DNA of 64,000 nt. It comes from Ectothiorhodospiraceae bacterium (GTDB lineage: Bacteria; Pseudomonadota; Gammaproteobacteria; Nitrococcales; Aquisalimonadaceae). Position 1 is the stretch's first letter; each line of letters opens with the position of its first letter. The DNA lies in assembly GCA_020831845.1 (NCBI GenBank), contig JAFIFV010000058.1:35405-99404 (forward strand), read 5' to 3'. A program made the translations under genes and the position numbers. Shown here piece after piece: positions 59,978 through 64,000 of the stretch. The notes under the pieces were generated by a model. The model was not told the DNA's origin and did no database searches. It saw only the letters and a program-made list of their open reading frames with translations.

Positions 59978-60554
59978 GCGCTGGGTCTTCCGCATCGCCG
60001 CCGCATGCATCATCGCCCTGGCGGGCTGGTGGATACTGGACGAGGACACGGTCGCGCCCCCGCCGCCGGACGTCATGGACGCGGAAACCCGGCCGGACTA
60101 CTTCGTGGAAGGGTTCACGATGGATGCCACCAACGAGGACGGCGTGGTTACCTACCGGCTTGCCGGCGAGCGCATGCTGCATTTCACGGGCGACGACCTC
60201 TGGACCCTGGAAACGCCGGTCATGACCTTCATTCCGGAGACCGGGGAACCCTGGATACTGCGCTCCGAAAGGGGCCGCGCCTGGAACAACGTGACCGAAG
60301 CGCAACTGGAAGGCGAGGTGACCATTCGGCGCGCGCGCGGACCGGACAACCTGGAAGCGAACGTGGACACCAGCGAAGTCTACGTGCTGCCCGCAGAACG
60401 CTACGCGGAGACGGACGAATTCGCGGTCTACTATCGCGAAGGCACGCGCATCAGCGGCACCGGCGCCCGCGGCTACCTGGAGCGGGATCAATTCGAACTG
60501 CTTTCCGAGGTGAAAGGCAACTATGTTCCGTCGCAAGCCCAGAATTCAGACTAG
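59970..60554 (+). CDS. lptC: LPS export system protein LptC
   Basis: A 194-residue bitopic protein: one membrane helix (FRIAAACIIALAGWWIL) and a periplasmic beta-jellyroll (YFVEGFTMDATNEDGVVTYRLAGERMLHF, later ISGTGARGYLERDQFELLSEVKG). It takes LPS from LptBFG and passes it to LptA. Poorly conserved in sequence but unmistakable in the kdsC-lptC-lptA-lptB order. It overlaps lptA by 32 bp. Confidence 0.93.
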   Translation: MGKRWVFRIAAACIIALAGWWILDEDTVAPPPPDVMDAETRPDYFVEGFTMDATNEDGVVTYRLAGERMLHFTGDDLWTLETPVMTFIPETGEPWILRSERGRAWNNVTEAQLEGEVTIRRARGPDNLEANVDTSEVYVLPAERYAETDEFAVYYREGTRISGTGARGYLERDQFELLSEVKGNYVPSQAQNSD

Positions 60555-61089
60555 TTCCGCGCCGGGGATGCGAGGCCCCGGCCGGCACCTCGCCCAGACG
60601 GCGCTGCTGGCCGTACTGGTGGGCGCCTCGCCGCTACTGCAGGCCGACGCCAGCCGCCAGCAGCCAATTACCCTGGACGCCGATCATGCCGAAATCGACA
60701 ACGTCACCGGCATCAGCATCTATACCGGCGACGTGGTCCTGACCCAGGGTCTGCGTGAGATCACCGGTGACCGGATGACAGTCCACACCCGCTCCGGCGG
60801 GCGCGAGCTGGATCACGTCGTCGTCGAGGGCGCCCCTGCCATCTACACGCAGACCCCCGACGGCGACGGCCGGGTGGTCAGGGCGGAAGCCCCGCGCATG
60901 GAATACCATGCGGCCGGTCCGGAACGGGTCATCCTGCTGGAAGGAGGCCGACTGACCCAGGGCCGGAACGAATTCACCGGCGAAACGGTGCACTACAACC
61001 TGGAAACCGAAGTGGTCAACGCCCGGGGCGACCAGGACACCGGCCGCCGGATCCGCATCACCTTGTTCCCGGATGACGAGGACGAATGA
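60523..61089 (+). CDS. lptA: LPS periplasmic bridge protein LptA
   Basis: A 188-residue periplasmic protein that forms the LPS bridge between LptC and LptD. A signal peptide follows an unusually long basic start (about 20 residues before [19 protein letters not shown]). The mature OstA-type beta-jellyroll starts [36 protein letters not shown] precedes the ATG inside lptC. Stop overlaps lptB by 4 bp. Confidence 0.94.
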   Translation: MFRRKPRIQTSSAPGMRGPGRHLAQTALLAVLVGASPLLQADASRQQPITLDADHAEIDNVTGISIYTGDVVLTQGLREITGDRMTVHTRSGGRELDHVVVEGAPAIYTQTPDGDGRVVRAEAPRMEYHAAGPERVILLEGGRLTQGRNEFTGETVHYNLETEVVNARGDQDTGRRIRITLFPDDEDE

Positions 61090-61811
61090 GCACACTCAGC
61101 GTTCAGGGCATCAGGAAAAGCTACCGCAAGCGTACGGTGGTCCAGAGCGCTTCAATGGAAGTCAGCAGCGGAGAAGTGGTAGGTCTGCTGGGCCCCAACG
61201 GGGCAGGCAAGACCACCTGCTTCTACATGGTGGTGGGCCTGATTCCCGTGGACGATGGCCGCATCCTGCTGGATGAGGAGGACATTACGCGGTTGCCCAT
61301 GCACGTCCGCGCACGCAAAGGGGTGGGCTACCTGCCGCAGGAGGCCTCCATCTTCCGCAAGCTCAGCGTGGCGGACAACCTGATGGCCATACTGGAAACC
61401 CGTCCGGAACTGAGCCGGGAGCAGCGGCGCGAACAGGTCCAGCAACTGCTTGAGGAGTTCAATGTGGCCCACCTCCACGACCAGATGGGCATCAGCCTGT
61501 CCGGCGGCGAGCGCCGGCGAGTGGAGATTGCCCGCGCACTGGCGGCCAATCCACGCTTCATCCTGCTGGACGAGCCGTTTGCCGGGGTCGACCCGATCTC
61601 CGTGCTGGATATACAGGGCATCATCCGTCATCTGGCGGAGCGCGGCATTGGCGTGCTGATCACCGACCACAACGTCCGGGAAACGCTGGGCATCTGCCAG
61701 CGCGCCTACATATTGAGCGGCGGCGGCGTCATTGCAGAGGGCAGTTCCGAAGAGGTTCTCGCCAACAAGCAGGTCCGGGAGGTCTACCTGGGCGAGAGCT
61801 TCCGACTGTAG
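61086..61811 (+). CDS. lptB: LPS export ABC transporter ATPase LptB
   Basis: A 241-residue ABC ATPase powering LPS extraction with LptFG. Walker [15 protein letters not shown]-loop [12 protein letters not shown], signature [15 protein letters not shown], Walker [14 protein letters not shown] and H-loop ITDHNV are all intact. [14 protein letters not shown] near the C-terminus is family-typical. Precedes rpoN by 207 bp. Confidence 0.97.
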   Translation: MSTLSVQGIRKSYRKRTVVQSASMEVSSGEVVGLLGPNGAGKTTCFYMVVGLIPVDDGRILLDEEDITRLPMHVRARKGVGYLPQEASIFRKLSVADNLMAILETRPELSREQRREQVQQLLEEFNVAHLHDQMGISLSGGERRRVEIARALAANPRFILLDEPFAGVDPISVLDIQGIIRHLAERGIGVLITDHNVRETLGICQRAYILSGGGVIAEGSSEEVLANKQVREVYLGESFRL

Positions 61812-62018
61812 CGCGAGGCCAGGAACGTGAATTGCCCAGCAAATCCTGGGCCACTCTGTTCTATCGCTACGACGTTTGGGCTAGGATGGTCACAGTAGTC
61901 AGTTGCCGAACCCGGGGTTCCAATCGTACCCGAGGGCTTCCGGTTTTCAGCGGTTGTCCGGTGGCCACCAACCAGATCACGCCACCGGATCCTGATCAGG
62001 AACGACCATACAGCGTTT
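61812..62018. other. Spacer upstream of rpoN
   Basis: No gene is visible in these 207 bp. TAGGAT, with TTCTAT 17 bp upstream, is a weak sigma-70-like candidate about 130 bp before the rpoN start. I would not call it without further evidence. Confidence 0.3.
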
Positions 62019-63515
62019 ATGAAGCAATCCTTACAGCTCCGTCTCGGACAACAGCTCACCATGACGCCGCAGCTCCAGCAGGCCATCCGCCTGTTGCAGT
62101 TGTCGACGCTGGAGCTGCGCACAGAGATCCAGCAGGCGCTGGACTCCAACCTGATGCTGGAGCCGGCCGAGGGCGCCGAGGACGATCTTGACCTGAGCGA
62201 GGAGACCGACAACCCTGAGGTGGATGCCGCCACCACCCAGACCGACGAGAGTGTGCGCGAGGCGGCCGAACGCGAGGTCAGCGAAACCGATTCTACCGCC
62301 CCCGACGACATTCCCGGCGATCTGCCGGTCGACTCCGACTGGGGTGATATCTACGACGGCAGCACCAGCTACAGCGCCCCTGACAGCGAGGAGCAGCGCG
62401 AAGCCTGGGAGGCTCGCACGCATACCGGCATCAGCCTGCAGGACCATCTGCGCGAACAGGCCCAGTTATCCCGCCTCAGCGGGCGCGACATGGCCATCGC
62501 CGAAGCGGTCATCGACGCGGTGCGCGAAGACGGCTACCTCTGCATCAGCATCGAGGACATCCTGGCAGCGTTGCCCGAGGAATGGGAGGTGGGACTGGAC
62601 GAAGTGGAAGCCGTGCGCCACCTCATCCAGCGCTTTGACCCGCTCGGCGTGGCCTCGGTCAACCCGCAGGAAGCGCTGAGCCTGCAACTGGACACCCTGC
62701 CCGAGGACACCCCCTGGCTGACGGAAGCGAAAACGCTGGTGCGTGACCACCTGGAACTGCTCGGCGCCCGGCAGTTGGCTCAGCTCACCCGGCGCATGAA
62801 ACTCAACCAGGAGGAGCTGCAGCAGGTGCTGGCGTTGATCCGCACGCTGGACCCCCGACCCGGTTCCCAGGTCAGCAGCGCCGCGGCCGAATACGTGACA
62901 CCCGATGTCTACGTCCGCCGCACCAAGGAAGGCTGGCTGGTCGAACTGAACCCGGACTCGACCCCACGCATCCGCGTCAACAGCTACTATGCCAGCCTGG
63001 TACGTCGCGCCGACTCCAGTCAGCAGAACACCACGCTGCGCCAGCACCTGCAGGAGGCCCGCTGGCTGATCAAGAGCCTGCGCAGCCGCAACGACACCCT
63101 GCTGAAAGTGGCGAACTGCATCGTCCGCCACCAGCAGGACTTCCTCGAGCATGGCGAGGAGGCCATGAAGCCGCTGGTTCTGCGCGAAGTTGCGGAAGAA
63201 GTGGAGATGCACGAATCCACCATCTCCCGCATCACCACGCAGAAATACATGTACACCCCCCGCGGCACCTTCGAGTTCAAGTATTTCTTTTCCAGCCACG
63301 TGCATACCGTGGACGGGCAGGAGGCCTCGGCAACCGCGATCCGGGCCCGCATCAAACGGTTGATCGGCGACGAGGACAGCCGCAAACCGCTCAGCGACAG
63401 CAAGTTGGCGGAGATTCTGCAGAAAGAAGGCATTAACGTCGCACGTCGCACCGTGGCAAAGTATCGGGAGTCCATGTCCATCGCTTCTTCGAATGAGCGC
63501 AAACGCATCGCATAG
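62019..63515 (+). CDS. rpoN: RNA polymerase sigma-54 factor RpoN
   Basis: A 498-residue alternative sigma factor that recognises -24/-12 promoters and needs AAA+ activators. The glutamine-rich region I (MKQSLQLRLGQQLTMTPQLQQAIRLLQLS) contacts activators. Region II is acidic (about 45-120). The DNA-binding part includes ESTISRITTQKYMYTPRG and the invariant RpoN box ARRTVAKYRE. Position between lptB and hpf is standard. It should serve the promoter at 2084-2099. Confidence 0.97.
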   Translation: MKQSLQLRLGQQLTMTPQLQQAIRLLQLSTLELRTEIQQALDSNLMLEPAEGAEDDLDLSEETDNPEVDAATTQTDESVREAAEREVSETDSTAPDDIPGDLPVDSDWGDIYDGSTSYSAPDSEEQREAWEARTHTGISLQDHLREQAQLSRLSGRDMAIAEAVIDAVREDGYLCISIEDILAALPEEWEVGLDEVEAVRHLIQRFDPLGVASVNPQEALSLQLDTLPEDTPWLTEAKTLVRDHLELLGARQLAQLTRRMKLNQEELQQVLALIRTLDPRPGSQVSSAAAEYVTPDVYVRRTKEGWLVELNPDSTPRIRVNSYYASLVRRADSSQQNTTLRQHLQEARWLIKSLRSRNDTLLKVANCIVRHQQDFLEHGEEAMKPLVLREVAEEVEMHESTISRITTQKYMYTPRGTFEFKYFFSSHVHTVDGQEASATAIRARIKRLIGDEDSRKPLSDSKLAEILQKEGINVARRTVAKYRESMSIASSNERKRIA

Positions 63516-63575
63516 GGTCATCCTGCGCGCCGGCGTCGCCGACGAACAGGTGGTCCGCCAGCATAGGAGAGTGTC

Positions 63576-63902
63576 ATGCAAATCGATGTGACCGGTCATC
63601 ATGTGGAACTCACGGACGCACTGCGCGATTATGTTGATGAGAAATTCCGACGCCTGGATCGGCATTTCGGTAATGTCGTCGACGCGCACACGGTGCTGAC
63701 CGTGGAAAAGCTGGATCACAAGGCGGAGGCCACCATGCAGATCAGCGGCGCCCGGCTGTTCGCGGACTGCGTGGCCGAGGACATGTACGCCGCCATCGAT
63801 GGACTGGTCGACAAGCTGGACAGGCAACTGAAGAAGCACAAGGAAAAGCTGACTGATCACCATCGCACCGAGGGTGCGCAGGCCAAGGGACTGACGGAGT
63901 GA
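63576..63902 (+). CDS. hpf: Ribosome hibernation promoting factor
   Basis: A 108-residue short-form HPF/YfiA-family protein. It starts MQIDVTGHHVELTDALRDYVDEKF, followed by the beta-alpha core (AEATMQISGARLFADCVAEDMYAAIDGLVDKLDRQL) that occupies the mRNA/tRNA channel of idle 70S ribosomes. It lacks the C-terminal dimerisation domain of long HPF. AGGAG lies before the ATG. Next genes are expected to be ptsN-like, outside the window. Confidence 0.94.
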   Translation: MQIDVTGHHVELTDALRDYVDEKFRRLDRHFGNVVDAHTVLTVEKLDHKAEATMQISGARLFADCVAEDMYAAIDGLVDKLDRQLKKHKEKLTDHHRTEGAQAKGLTE

Positions 63903-64000
63903 ACCCAACGGCCCGCCGCGCCGCCCCGCCCGCCCGCCGGTGAAGAAAACGCGGATGTACGGAACCCAATGCTACCCCCGGGGGCACCCCACATGCCCGG
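63903..64000. other. Right-edge sequence after hpf
   Basis: These 98 bp hold no supported gene start. A GC-rich palindrome, CCCCCGGGGG, lies about 20 bp from the end. Confidence 0.3.

Overview
The window is a 64 kb stretch of a GC-rich gammaproteobacterial chromosome. The evidence is the complete mraZ-to-lpxC division and cell-wall cluster, the lipid A and LPS-export gene order yrbG-kdsD-kdsC-lptCAB-rpoN-hpf, the pairs sspA-sspB and petABC, and rnpB placed between rsmI and mraZ. The proteins are acidic and the gene order resembles Pseudomonas and purple-sulfur-type gammaproteobacteria. That fits an Ectothiorhodospiraceae-like or halophilic relative, but this placement is inference. Almost everything here is core genome. 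No prophage, CRISPR array, tRNA, rRNA operon or intact insertion sequence was found.

Layout. (1) 1-8386: the end of an EAL-domain gene, then a sigma-54 enhancer-binding regulator, followed by a self-contained promoter region (three 18-bp palindromes, an IHF-type site and a -24/-12 promoter). This region drives a TRAP transporter (dctPQM), a 3-hydroxybutyrate dehydrogenase and an acetoacetyl-CoA synthetase. I read the block as a sigma-54-controlled system for uptake and activation of 3-hydroxybutyrate or acetoacetate. (2) 8729-14249: pilB-pilC-pilD, coaE, zapD, yacG. (3) 14264-38575, minus strand (dciA is the exception): mutT/thiE-like fusion, argJ, secA, lpxC, then the dcw operon read from its promoter at 38546-38575: mraZ-rsmH-ftsL-ftsI-murE-murF-mraY-murD-ftsW-murG-murC-murB-ddlB-ftsQ-ftsA-ftsZ. 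(4) 38797-40079, minus strand: RNase P RNA with its terminator, and rsmI. (5) 40148-43616: lpoA, yraN, diaA, dolP. (6) 43634-47306, minus strand: sspB, sspA and the cytochrome bc1 genes. (7) 47382-47650: a 269-bp element bounded by about 20-bp inverted repeats, resembling a MITE. (8) 47815-57132: a Nif3-like gene, an AlgW/DegS-type protease on the plus strand, hisC-hisD-hisG, murA, ibaG and an mlaFEDB operon that lacks mlaC. (9) 57440-63902: yrbG, kdsD, kdsC, lptC, lptA, lptB, rpoN, hpf.

How the parts fit. Most genes build or regulate the envelope: peptidoglycan precursors and septum assembly (dcw, lpoA, murA, zapD), lipid A and LPS (lpxC, kdsD, kdsC, lptABC), phospholipid asymmetry (mla), secretion (secA), envelope stress (algW, dolP) and type IV pilus assembly. 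rpoN, at the right end, encodes the sigma factor needed by the promoter at the left end. The most informative non-textbook signals are the intact sigma-54 control region at 1941-2099, the MITE-like element upstream of petA, the missing mlaC, and several perfect hairpins at gene ends.
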